Below are positions 45,679 to 54,206 of a DNA stretch of 64,000 nt, piece after piece; position 1 is the stretch's first letter, and every line of letters starts with the position of its first letter. The position numbers and the translations under genes were made by a program. The notes beneath the pieces are model-generated. The model was not told the origin of the DNA. It was given only the letters and a program-made list of their open reading frames with translations, and did not search any database. Source of the DNA: Planctomycetota bacterium (lineage in GTDB: Bacteria; Planctomycetota; Planctomycetia; Planctomycetales; Planctomycetaceae); NCBI GenBank assembly GCA_018242525.1, contig JAFEBS010000049.1:1-64000 (forward strand). The letters are read 5' to 3'.

Positions 45679-47769
45679 TCAGCCGGCTGGATGCTCGACC
45701 GATCCGACGGGCAATTGTAATCGAAACGTGGTCGCCCCAGGCGAACTGTGGCACTGGATGGTACCACCAAGCTCGCGCACCCGCCTCGCAACGACGAACA
45801 ACCCCAGCCCGGTGCCCGTCGGCTTGGTGGTGAAGAATGGTTCGAAAATGCGACTCAACTGATCTGGAGAAACTCCGGCCCCGTCGTCGCACACGTCGAT
45901 CACCAGCGAATCCGATTCATAATAACAGTTCAATTGGACGCAGCCGCCTGAATCAACGGCATCCACGGCATTCGAGATCAAGTTGAACACGATCTCACGC
46001 AGGCTGACCTGGTCCAGCGGGACAATCAGCGACTGTTCCGGGTACGTCACCTGCAGCGTCGCGCCCCGCTCGCGGGCCAGGTGGCGTAGCAGGCGGACCG
46101 TCGGTGCGAGCAGTTCCGACAATTCCACCGGTGGCCGGTCCTCGCGGGGCGGTCGGGCGGCTTCCAGCATTTCCGAGGTCGAAGCGGCCAAGCGGTCGAT
46201 TTCGCCGCCGATCATTCGCAGATCTTCGGCATGGGGGCTGTCCGGCCCCAGTTCTTCCGACAGAACACGTGTGATTGTCTTGATGGACGACAATGGATTC
46301 TTGATTTCATGCGCCAGCGATCCTGCCAGCAGACCCAGCACAGACAGCTTTTCCTGCTGGAAAATGCGATGTTCGGTGGCGACCTGCATCAGTCGCAACT
46401 GCGAGTTCTGCAGCGTGACGCCGAATTGTTCCACCAGCAACGACAGCGAATGCAGGTCTTCCTCGTTGGGGGGCTGCCCCCAACTGCGACAGCCGATCAA
46501 AAACAAACCCGAGACATCCGCATGCTGAAACCTGAGCACGGCTCCCGCTCGGACCTGGTCCAGGATCGTTAGGATATCGGGTGACGAAGACGAATATCGG
46601 GTGATGAAATGATCCCCGTCCGCAGACATTACCGTCAGCAGTTGGCGCACCTGCTGATCATCCAGCAGCGTCGCATCACCCGAGCGTTCAGCAATCGCAC
46701 CGTCACGGTCACACAGCCACGCCGCAGCCTGGCGGGCACCAAACGAATGCTGCATCATCATCGTGAACCACTGCAACAGGTCGACGACGGAATCCTCGGC
46801 CCGGGCCGCCAATTGGACAGCCAGGCGGGCTCGTTCAGTCCGCCGCCGGCCCGAGGAATCCACCAGCGATTGCAGGGCGGCGGTCACTCGATCCCGTAAC
46901 GGCGGGTACCACAGGATGACCGACAGAACCACGATCCCTTCGACGACACCGAGATCCAGACGATAACGCTGAGCAACGACGGAAACGGCATCCTTCAGGA
47001 CCACTGCATGGAATAGCATGACCCCGATCAGAACGGCTCCGTAGACCAGTGTTCGTTCCAGGATCAGGGGCAGCAACTGAAACCGCATCACGAAATATCC
47101 GAACAACAGCACCGGAACGATGGGTGACACCACGACAATCGTCTGAAACAATCCGATCGAATCCGACCGTTGGCGGAGCACTGCGACAAACCCGGTGGTT
47201 AACGGCGCAATCAGGATCATGCTGATGGCGAGCGACCGATAGAACCAGCGCGCGGGGGCCTCCTGAAACCCGGCACTGGTTTGCAGTAGAACAAACGCGG
47301 TGAAGACACTCGCCAGGCACAGCCAGCAGGCATAAAACGCGTGGAAGTCTGCCAAAAGGACCAGGAAGGGACTTGCCGGGTTTGTGGCCAGCGCCCGACT
47401 GATCGGGACCAGCAGCAGCATTGGAACGTAGCACGCCAGCAGCCTTGGATCCGGCGAGGGGCCGACGTGCATGCGTCGCATGACCAGCAGGCGACACGCT
47501 CCGTGCAAGGCGGCACTCGGCATGACCAGCAGTCCCACGGCCATCGACATCATCGACAGCCAGCGGACAGGGTCTGCCAGACTTCCCACGGATTGATCGA
47601 CCAGGTGGCGAACAAACGTCCCGCCGTGCCAGCACCAGACGCCCATCGCCAGCAGCAGCATCCAGACAGTGACTGTTCGCCAGTTATGCCGTTCCACGAG
47701 CGCGAACAGCAACACCGTATCGATGACGGCCGCCGACCCGTAGACCCACAACTGCATGTTTTCGAGCAT
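45679..47769 (-). CDS. Membrane sensor histidine kinase
   Basis: 696 residues from ATG 47767-47769 (an internal ATG four codons on is possible). The N-terminal third has eight or more hydrophobic segments (roughly 1-280), a 7TM-like sensing region. A GAF-like segment follows (about 300-460). The HisKA helix is GSLAHEIKNPLSSIKT with the phosphorylated His near residue 485, and the catalytic ATPase has EIVFNLISNAVDAV, DVCDDGAGV and GTGLGLFVVARRV. It is the partner of the NtrC-type regulator encoded 28 bases downstream. The signal is unknown; the membrane-embedded sensor suggests a lipid or small hydrophobic ligand. Confidence 0.92.
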   Translation of the reverse strand: MLENMQLWVYGSAAVIDTVLLFALVERHNWRTVTVWMLLLAMGVWCWHGGTFVRHLVDQSVGSLADPVRWLSMMSMAVGLLVMPSAALHGACRLLVMRRMHVGPSPDPRLLACYVPMLLLVPISRALATNPASPFLVLLADFHAFYACWLCLASVFTAFVLLQTSAGFQEAPARWFYRSLAISMILIAPLTTGFVAVLRQRSDSIGLFQTIVVVSPIVPVLLFGYFVMRFQLLPLILERTLVYGAVLIGVMLFHAVVLKDAVSVVAQRYRLDLGVVEGIVVLSVILWYPPLRDRVTAALQSLVDSSGRRRTERARLAVQLAARAEDSVVDLLQWFTMMMQHSFGARQAAAWLCDRDGAIAERSGDATLLDDQQVRQLLTVMSADGDHFITRYSSSSPDILTILDQVRAGAVLRFQHADVSGLFLIGCRSWGQPPNEEDLHSLSLLVEQFGVTLQNSQLRLMQVATEHRIFQQEKLSVLGLLAGSLAHEIKNPLSSIKTITRVLSEELGPDSPHAEDLRMIGGEIDRLAASTSEMLEAARPPREDRPPVELSELLAPTVRLLRHLARERGATLQVTYPEQSLIVPLDQVSLREIVFNLISNAVDAVDSGGCVQLNCYYESDSLVIDVCDDGAGVSPDQLSRIFEPFFTTKPTGTGLGLFVVARRVRELGGTIQCHSSPGATTFRLQLPVGSVEHPAG

Positions 47770-47873
47770 GCGACAAGGAAACCTGTTGGCGCGTGGCGGG
47801 GATAACCATCGGGATCATAACCAACAGTGCCAGGATTCACCCCTGAGCGTGGAGGAGAGCACAATTGAATCAG

Positions 47874-47953
47874 GTGAGCCGGGTGCCATCAGGCCCTGGA
47901 CGCGTGGCATCGCACGCAAAAAAGTGTCCGGGGCCTGACGGCACCCGGCTCAC
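47874..47953. repeat. 80-bp palindromic repeat
   Basis: Arms 47874-47901 and 47926-47953 are inverted copies of 28 bp with two mismatches, starting GTGAGCCGGGTGCC and ending GGCACCCGGCTCAC, around a 24-base loop. A partial arm recurs at 61976-62013. It lies 26 bases past the mraY stop on the minus strand and may end that transcript; there is no T-run. Confidence 0.8.
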
Positions 47954-47979
47954 TTGGAACTCTGGCTGGAGCGGTGTTC

Positions 47980-49083
47980 TCAACGGATTTTCAAGCTGGC
48001 GACGCCAAGCAGGGCCAGCAGGGCGGAACTGATCCAGAACCGGACGACAATCTTCGTTTCCGAGTCCCCTTTGAACACAAAATGATTGTGCAGGGGACTG
48101 CATGCCAGGATTCGCTTCCCCGTCAGCCGAAAGCTGGTCACCTGAGCGATCACGCTCAGCGTTTCGATCACGAAGATCCCGCCAATCACCACTAACAGGA
48201 CTTCCTGTCGAATCACCAGGGCTCCGTAACCCAGCAACGCTCCGGTCGGCAACGATCCGGTGTCCCCCATGAAGACTTCCGCCGGATGGCAGTTGTACCA
48301 CAGGAACCCCAGCATCGCTCCGACCATGGCAGCAAACAGGACGGCCAGTTCACCGGCCCCGACCATGTGCGGAATATTCAGGTATTCGGCCATCAGTCGA
48401 TGCCCGCTCAGGTATGTCAGCACGGCAAACGCGGAACCGGCAAACACCAGGCAGCCGCCGGCCAGTCCATCCAGACCATCGGTCAGGTTCACGCCGTTCG
48501 ACGTTCCCACCATGACGAACGACGCCCAGGCAATGAACCCGACGCCAATGAAGATTCCGTGACGACCAATGGGAAAAATCAGCTCCAATCCCTGGGGCTG
48601 ACTCAATTGGACCATGTACAGCCAACTGCAGATGGCCATAGCCAGGATCATTTGCGCCGAGAATTTCTGACGTGCGGAAACACCGCGTTTGTTGGTGCTG
48701 ACTTTGATCCAGTCATCCATGGCACCGATCGCTCCGAAGCCGACGACAACCAGTAATGCCTGTTGCAGGTATCTGTTGGACAGATCGCCACAACCCACCG
48801 CCGCCACCACGATCGCGGCCACGATAAACAGTCCGCCCATGGTGGGCGTATTGCCCTTGGCGGCGTGCAACTCATTCAGACGGGCTGACGCGCTGTCGAT
48901 CCGTTCGCGAAAACGACCTTTCAACCAGCGGATCGCGATCGGGCCGCAAACCAGTGCGGTCAGGAATGAGACCATGGCGGCCAATGCCATCCGGGCGGTC
49001 AGGAACACTCGGGAATCGCCGGTGGAAGCACCGGAAAGATGTTCAAAAAACGGTGCGTATTGCTTCAGCAACCAGACCAGCAT
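47980..49083 (-). CDS. mraY: Phospho-N-acetylmuramoyl-pentapeptide transferase
   Basis: 367 residues from ATG 49081-49083; the longer upstream frame is translated intergenic DNA. MraY signatures are GNTPTMGGLFI, IGAMDDWIKVSTNKRGVSARQ, NGVNLTDGLDGLAGG (catalytic Asp residues), FMGDTGSLPTGALLG and SPLHNHFVFKG. About ten hydrophobic segments fit the family. It joins UDP-MurNAc-pentapeptide to undecaprenyl phosphate, giving lipid I. It belongs to the murE-murF-mraY set, although it is 252 bases past murF with a strong hairpin in between. Confidence 0.96.
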   Translation of the reverse strand: MLVWLLKQYAPFFEHLSGASTGDSRVFLTARMALAAMVSFLTALVCGPIAIRWLKGRFRERIDSASARLNELHAAKGNTPTMGGLFIVAAIVVAAVGCGDLSNRYLQQALLVVVGFGAIGAMDDWIKVSTNKRGVSARQKFSAQMILAMAICSWLYMVQLSQPQGLELIFPIGRHGIFIGVGFIAWASFVMVGTSNGVNLTDGLDGLAGGCLVFAGSAFAVLTYLSGHRLMAEYLNIPHMVGAGELAVLFAAMVGAMLGFLWYNCHPAEVFMGDTGSLPTGALLGYGALVIRQEVLLVVIGGIFVIETLSVIAQVTSFRLTGKRILACSPLHNHFVFKGDSETKIVVRFWISSALLALLGVASLKIR

Positions 49084-49129
49084 CGCAAGCCCTGCGGTAC
49101 AACGTGACCAATCACCTGGTAAATAAACG

Positions 49130-49163
49130 CCGGATGCCGGGAGACAAGACTCCCGGCATCCGG
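49130..49163. terminator. Strong intercistronic hairpin between murF and mraY
   Basis: A perfect 14-bp stem (49130-49143 with 49150-49163, CGGATGCCGGGAG type) with loop ACAAGA. No T-run follows on either strand, so it may be an mRNA-processing or attenuation structure rather than a classical terminator. It lies 172 bases after the murF stop and 46 bases before the mraY start on the minus strand. Confidence 0.55.
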
Positions 49164-49335
49164 GGGCAGGTTTCGTCACGTGGCAGGTGATCCGGTGATT
49201 GACCCAGTAACCACTTGATCGTGCCGTAATGCGAGCAAGTCCAGCGCGACCCGGACTCGACGAGGATTCCCGCAAACCCTTCGCTCATGACGAAACCGCA
49301 AACACAAATGTCCTTAATGAATTCAAGCGACAGAA

Positions 49336-50760
49336 TCACGCACAATGGCGGCGAGATTCAGTCGTTCCTCGCAGCGCAGCTTCGATCGCGGCTCGTTCAC
49401 CGAGCCATTCCACAATTCGTTCCATCCGTGTTGCCCGTGATCCCTTCACGAGGATCACATCACCCGGTTCCAGCCAGCAGTCCAGTACTGCCTTCATCGT
49501 TTCCAGATCGCTGGCCGCGGCGATGCAGTGAGGATCCATTCCAGACGCCTCGGCACCCTGGGCCACATGTTCGGCGTGGTTTCCGCACGCCACGACCAGA
49601 TCGATTTTTAGCTGAGCGGCCAATTCTCCGATACGCCGATGTTCCAGATCCGCCGTGCCACCAAGTTCCCGCATGTCACCCAGGACCAGGATACGGCGAC
49701 CTAGGCCCGGTAATTCCAGGTCCGGCAGCATGCGACAGGCGGCGGCAACGGACAGCGGGCTGGCGTTGTAGGTATCGTCAATCACCGTCCACGATCCAAT
49801 TTTCTTCAGTCGGGTGCGTCCCTCGATCGGCTCGAATCGCTCCAGTCCCTGGGCGACCGTGGGCAGCCGGATGCCAATTTCGCGAGCAATCGCGATGGCG
49901 CACAGCGCATTCGACAGATGATGCCGACCGCAGACAGGAACGGAGAATTCGACTCCATCCACACGAAACTGCAACCCCTCAAATGTCGCACGAACCCGTT
50001 TCGCCTGCAGATGGTTGTCATCTCCCTCGCCGACGAAAATGACAGGGCAGGGGGCTCTGTCTGCCATCTGCCTCAGGATCGGATCATCACCCGGCAGGAC
50101 CGCAAAGCCCGTCGGGGGCAGGCCCTCAAGCAGTTCACCCTTTCCCTGGATGATTCCCTGCAGGTTGTGGAAGGATTCCAGATGAGCCGGACCGATGGCC
50201 GTGACGACACCGACTTCGGGGGCCGCGACGTCCACCAGTTCTGCGATGTCGCCGATCCGTGAGGCCCCCATCTCCAGCAGGATGAATTCGTGGCGGTGGT
50301 CCGCCTCCAGCAGGCTCAGCGGCAACCCGATCGTATTGTTGAAGTTCTTGCGGCTGCGAATCCCCTCGAATTCTGCGGCCAGGGCAACATGAATCAAATC
50401 GCGTGTCGTGGTCTTTCCCACGCTTCCCGTCAAGCCGATGACCAGCGCATCCAGCGTACCTCGATACCACCGGGCCAGATCCATTAGTGCGGTACCGGTG
50501 TCTTTCACGAGCAATGTTGGTCCGGTGGGAACGGGCAGGTGCGAGGCATTGGCCACACACAGCGCCGCGCCGCGTTCCATCGCCTGGGAAATATACGCGT
50601 GGCCATCATGAGTCTCCCCGCGCAGAGCCCAGAAGACTGACCCGGGTTGCAGCGTGCGGGAGTCCGTGGAGATCCGATCGATGACTTGACCGGGCGATGC
50701 TCCCACCGTCAGGTGTCCTCCCGTGGCATGCATCAGATCAATCAGGCTGAGCTGTTCCAT
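49336..50760 (-). CDS. murF: UDP-N-acetylmuramoyl-tripeptide--D-alanyl-D-alanine ligase
   Basis: 474 residues from ATG 50758-50760, one base after the murE stop. IGLTGSVGKTTTRDLI is the ATP loop of Mur ligases. MGASRIGDIAEL has the conserved Glu/Met-Gly, GPAHLESFHNLQGI is MurF-specific, and DDTYNASPLSV and LGDMRELG are the C-terminal ligase motifs. It adds D-Ala-D-Ala to UDP-MurNAc-tripeptide. The gene order murE-murF-mraY is conserved in many bacteria. Confidence 0.95.
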   Translation of the reverse strand: MEQLSLIDLMHATGGHLTVGASPGQVIDRISTDSRTLQPGSVFWALRGETHDGHAYISQAMERGAALCVANASHLPVPTGPTLLVKDTGTALMDLARWYRGTLDALVIGLTGSVGKTTTRDLIHVALAAEFEGIRSRKNFNNTIGLPLSLLEADHRHEFILLEMGASRIGDIAELVDVAAPEVGVVTAIGPAHLESFHNLQGIIQGKGELLEGLPPTGFAVLPGDDPILRQMADRAPCPVIFVGEGDDNHLQAKRVRATFEGLQFRVDGVEFSVPVCGRHHLSNALCAIAIAREIGIRLPTVAQGLERFEPIEGRTRLKKIGSWTVIDDTYNASPLSVAAACRMLPDLELPGLGRRILVLGDMRELGGTADLEHRRIGELAAQLKIDLVVACGNHAEHVAQGAEASGMDPHCIAAASDLETMKAVLDCWLEPGDVILVKGSRATRMERIVEWLGERAAIEAALRGTTESRRHCA

Positions 50761-50761
50761 T

Positions 50762-52276
50762 TCAGGCACTCGCTCGACGGGGTTGCCCCAGTGGCCGCCA
50801 TTGTTCCGACAAGACGCCACGTGCCACCTGACGATCATCAAACGGCAATTTCCGATCACCAATGATCTGTTCGGTTTCGTGTCCCTTCCCGGCAATCAGG
50901 ACACAGTCGCCCGGTTCGGCCATCCGCAAAGCGGTCGCGATGGCCGCGGCACGGTCTGGCTCGATGATTGGAACAGTGGCCGAGTCCATCATGCCCGCCA
51001 GGATTTCGTCGATGATCTGCCGGGGATCTTCAGACCGCGGGTTGTCACTCGTGACGATCGCTACATCTGCCAGTTCGGCCGCGCGACCGAGCAGTGGTCG
51101 CTTGGTCCGGTCTCGATCGCCGCCAGCACCAAACACGCATATCAGTCGGCCGGGAGTGATGCTGCGGACGCTTTGCAGACAGCGTCGCAACGCGTCATCC
51201 GTGTGAGCGTAATCGACAAACACGTCAAACGGCTGACCGCACTGAATCCGTTCGAGTCGACCCGGAACACAATGGAACTGTTCAATTCCGGCGACGATGT
51301 CTTCCAGCGAAAGACACAGGTGCGCGCCGGCCGTAGCGGCCGCCAGGCAGTTGGAAATGTTGTGTCGACCGATCATCGTCGTCGCACATTCCTGCGACCG
51401 GCCGTGAATTGAAAGGCGAAATCGAGTTCCGCCCAGCGATTCTTCGCGAACCTGGGCCGAAATGTCTGCCGTCGGCTTCAGACCGAATGAAACGAATGCC
51501 ACGGAATCATGGACGCGATCGCGCAGTGACCAGCTTCCCGGATCATCCATGTTCAGGGCAATCACACCACCTGGACGAACCAGTTCCAGGATGCGGGCCT
51601 TCGCCTCGCGATACGGTTCGTATCCCTGGTGATAGTCGAAGTGATCCTGGGTAATATTTGTGACAATCGCCGCTTCAAGTTCCAGGCCAGCGGCACGTCG
51701 CTGGTCCAGCGCGTGGCTGGACATCTCAATGGCAGCCCGGCGCGTTCCATTCGCGACCATTCGACTGAGCCAGCGAGCCAGGGGACGGGAGGCGGGGGTG
51801 GTCAGACTGGAGGACTCGGTTGTCACACCATCCGAATACTCCACCGTCCCCAACACGCCACACCGTTGTCCCGCACGGGCGAGCAAACTACGGATCAACC
51901 AGGTTGTCGTTGTCTTTCCGTTCGTTCCCGTGACACCGGCAATATCCAACCGCCGCGAAGGATCACCGGCCAGCGCTTCGCACAACCGGGAAAAGGCCGA
52001 GCGAACGTCGGAAACAACACATTGAGGAATGGAAACACCGGGGATAGGGCGATCGACCAGCAACGACGTCGCGCCGCGGACAATCGCGTCGTGAACGTAC
52101 TGAACGCCATCGACTTTGGTGCCGTGTACGACGGCAAACAGGCTGCCGGGGCGGACATTCTGGCTGTTGTCGAACGCATCGGTGGCACAGATGTTGGCGC
52201 ATCCAACAAAGCTTGCCTGGGGAAACAGTCGCCGCAAGCTGGCCGCGGCGGGAAATGCGGGCACGGACGGAACCAA
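50762..52276 (-). CDS. murE: UDP-MurNAc-tripeptide synthetase (meso-DAP-type)
   Basis: 504 residues when started at TTG 52274-52276. That codon has a perfect AGGAGG eight bases upstream (complement at 52285-52290). The longer frame (to 52504) overlaps the preceding lipoprotein gene and adds Ser/Arg-rich residues without homology. GVTGTNGKTTTTWL is the ATP loop, ITQDHFDYHQ and DYAHTDDALR are Mur ligase landmarks, and DNPRSEDP is the motif diagnostic of meso-diaminopimelate-adding MurE (DNPR). It builds the third position of the peptidoglycan stem peptide and indicates a DAP-type wall precursor. Confidence 0.93.
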   Translation of the reverse strand: MVPSVPAFPAAASLRRLFPQASFVGCANICATDAFDNSQNVRPGSLFAVVHGTKVDGVQYVHDAIVRGATSLLVDRPIPGVSIPQCVVSDVRSAFSRLCEALAGDPSRRLDIAGVTGTNGKTTTTWLIRSLLARAGQRCGVLGTVEYSDGVTTESSSLTTPASRPLARWLSRMVANGTRRAAIEMSSHALDQRRAAGLELEAAIVTNITQDHFDYHQGYEPYREAKARILELVRPGGVIALNMDDPGSWSLRDRVHDSVAFVSFGLKPTADISAQVREESLGGTRFRLSIHGRSQECATTMIGRHNISNCLAAATAGAHLCLSLEDIVAGIEQFHCVPGRLERIQCGQPFDVFVDYAHTDDALRRCLQSVRSITPGRLICVFGAGGDRDRTKRPLLGRAAELADVAIVTSDNPRSEDPRQIIDEILAGMMDSATVPIIEPDRAAAIATALRMAEPGDCVLIAGKGHETEQIIGDRKLPFDDRQVARGVLSEQWRPLGQPRRASA

Positions 52277-52394
52277 AAGACTCGCCTCCTGCGATCGGTG
52301 CCCAGAGTCATTCCGGACAGTTGAATCGACGGAACTTGTCCCCGATTCTGAAGAAACGGTCAAGCCGATTTCACCGGAAGTTTCGTTTCGGAGT

Positions 52395-53339
52395 TCACCA
52401 GTCGGTCGGGCGCGAATTGTATTTCGCCAGCGTCTTTCGATGCTGGACAGATTCCGCGTTTCGTTGTCGTTCGCGAATTGCGATCTGCATTTGTCCCACG
52501 GCATGCCCCCCCAGGGCTCCTCCCAACGCCGAAATTGGCAGCGCCATTAATGGCATCGACGTCAATAGGGATGCGGCGGAGTGACCTCCCAGAGCGATCT
52601 GAACACCAATAATGGGATAAACGACTCGATACAATTCCCGTTCAATTTCGTCGTCCTCTTTCAGCCGCGCGTAGCCCACGACATCCCTCGCGGCGATTGA
52701 GTAGCGCCAGGCAGACAAGATTGGAAACTCATTGATCACGGCATACGCACCGGCCCAGCGGCGGGAGTGGAGATCCTTGGCATACGCCGATTCAGCCATC
52801 AGCAGCGCTGGAACATCGGAATTTACATGCAGGCTGTTGGAGAACGGGTTGTAGTGGTCTCCACCAAAGATCCGGCCAGGAAACAGGGTGTATCCCAACA
52901 GGCTCGCCGTTCCGAATGTGTATCGCCACCCGGGTGCGATCCGTGTATTTTCCCGCAGTCGATCCCATTCTCCGAGCGGATCGTACTGGTTGACTCGCAC
53001 CAGCACATCCGCCAAATCGTTTTCCTCCAAGTAGGTCTGCAACTTCTCAGCCGTCTCCTCGGAAAGCGCGTGATTGCTCACCTTGGAACTCAAGGGAAGG
53101 ATTCGGGACGGCGCGCTCGCAATCATTGCGATTCGATCAACAGTTTTGTTGGGCTGTCCAAACACGAACGGAACCTTCGGCACTGGACCGTCAGATTCCG
53201 TTGTTTCGTGGAATCGACCATATCGATACGGCGTCATCGCGCAGCCGAGCCCGCTGGTTCCAATTGTCAGGAACAGCATCAGCCACAGCCATCCGGGCTG
53301 ACAACTCCTGCAGGTATTCCGTCTCTTAATGGCAATCAT
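52395..53339 (-). CDS. Predicted lipoprotein of unknown function
   Basis: 314 residues from ATG 53337-53339. The leader ends in SGLGC, a lipobox, after a hydrophobic core (WLWLMLFLTIGT). The mature part has no known enzyme motif. A conserved-looking central block (TFGTASLLGYTLFPGRIFGG) and a C-terminal Gly/Ala/Leu hydrophobic stretch (MPLMALPISALGGALGG) suggest membrane contact. It lies 118 bases upstream of murE on the same strand and could share the transcript, but a wall-related role is only inference. Confidence 0.7.
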   Translation of the reverse strand: MIAIKRRNTCRSCQPGWLWLMLFLTIGTSGLGCAMTPYRYGRFHETTESDGPVPKVPFVFGQPNKTVDRIAMIASAPSRILPLSSKVSNHALSEETAEKLQTYLEENDLADVLVRVNQYDPLGEWDRLRENTRIAPGWRYTFGTASLLGYTLFPGRIFGGDHYNPFSNSLHVNSDVPALLMAESAYAKDLHSRRWAGAYAVINEFPILSAWRYSIAARDVVGYARLKEDDEIERELYRVVYPIIGVQIALGGHSAASLLTSMPLMALPISALGGALGGHAVGQMQIAIRERQRNAESVQHRKTLAKYNSRPTDW

Positions 53340-53758
53340 GGTTGTAATCCGACCTGCCCATTGGCCCTTCGTGAGTCGTTGCTTTGGGCGAGGACAGTGA
53401 TAGTGGGACTGGTGCAGCGCACCGCCGGAGGGCCAGGGGGGTGGGACGAATGTGATTTCTCGTCCCAAACCTGTCGAGACGAGTGATGGCCGCTCGATGG
53501 AAGATAATCGAGAATTCATCGGAACGACTTGGAGGAGCTTAAGAATCCGAAAGCCTTGGTTCGGTTAGTTCTTGCCTATTTTGGAACACCGGGCATTGCC
53601 GCAGGCCCAGCCTCAAGGATATTAGACCCGCATCGGCCAGGATCCAGCGGAGCCGCCAAAACTCGGGTCGTGGGTACATGGCGGAGCCAACTGCGGGTAG
53701 AATACCTGCCATCGAAAATGGCTGGGATAAGGACGAAAGTCGGAAGTAGCCAGATCCC
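53340..53758. other. Intergenic region, no gene recognised
   Basis: 419 bases between the divergent lipoprotein and DUF1559-type genes. It holds no tRNA-like fold and no repeat of the families above; its short open frames lack convincing composition. Both promoters should be here. Confidence 0.4.
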
Positions 53759-54142
53759 ATGAAGCGCAATCGTGGCCTGTCGCTGATCGACCTTCTCGTC
53801 GTCCTCGGGATCGTCAGTGTTCTGCTGAGCCTGTTGCTGCCGGCGGTGCTGCAGGTTCGCGAAGCCGCTCGACGGACGCAATGCAAGAACCATCTCAAAC
53901 AACTGGGATTGGCTCTGCACAACTACCAGGATGTCCACCAGTATTATCCTCCGAGCTTCTGCTTTTCGATTACAGATGCATTGCCGGTCCGTGGTTCGTG
54001 GTCAGTCCACGGGCGCCTGCTGCCGTTTCTGGATCAATCGAGCGCCTACCAGATGGCTCAACTGGATCTCGACTGGGACGATCCCGTCAATCAGACGGTC
54101 AGACCCCATTTGTTGGGCAAAGCCTGGTCTGTGACTCGATAA
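53759..54142 (+). pseudogene. Truncated DUF1559-type prepilin-like protein
   Basis: 127 residues from ATG 53759 (GGAAG upstream). MKRNRGLSLIDLLVVLGIVSVLLSLLLPAVLQVREAARR is laid out like the planctomycete prepilin head (in outline G-x-x-L-I-D/E-L-L-V-V plus hydrophobic helix), followed by CKNHLKQLGLALHNYQD, the DUF1559 signature. Family members are normally around 300 residues and end with the H-x9-D-G motif. Here the frame stops at 54140-54142 shortly after VNQTV, before the pilin-like core. The remainder is not found in the other frames before the next gene at 54207. It is therefore probably a decayed remnant; a functional short protein is possible. Confidence 0.65.
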
Positions 54143-54206
54143 CGTCTGCCGTTTTCTGCAGAATACGCATCAGTCCCGCCCGATTCCTCCTGCCTGGGGT
54201 GCCGCC

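Noticed and set aside
53600..53750. tRNA-like fold in the gap before the DUF1559 gene
   Set aside because: A few short complementary stretches but no cloverleaf and no TTCGA-type T loop in the right place.
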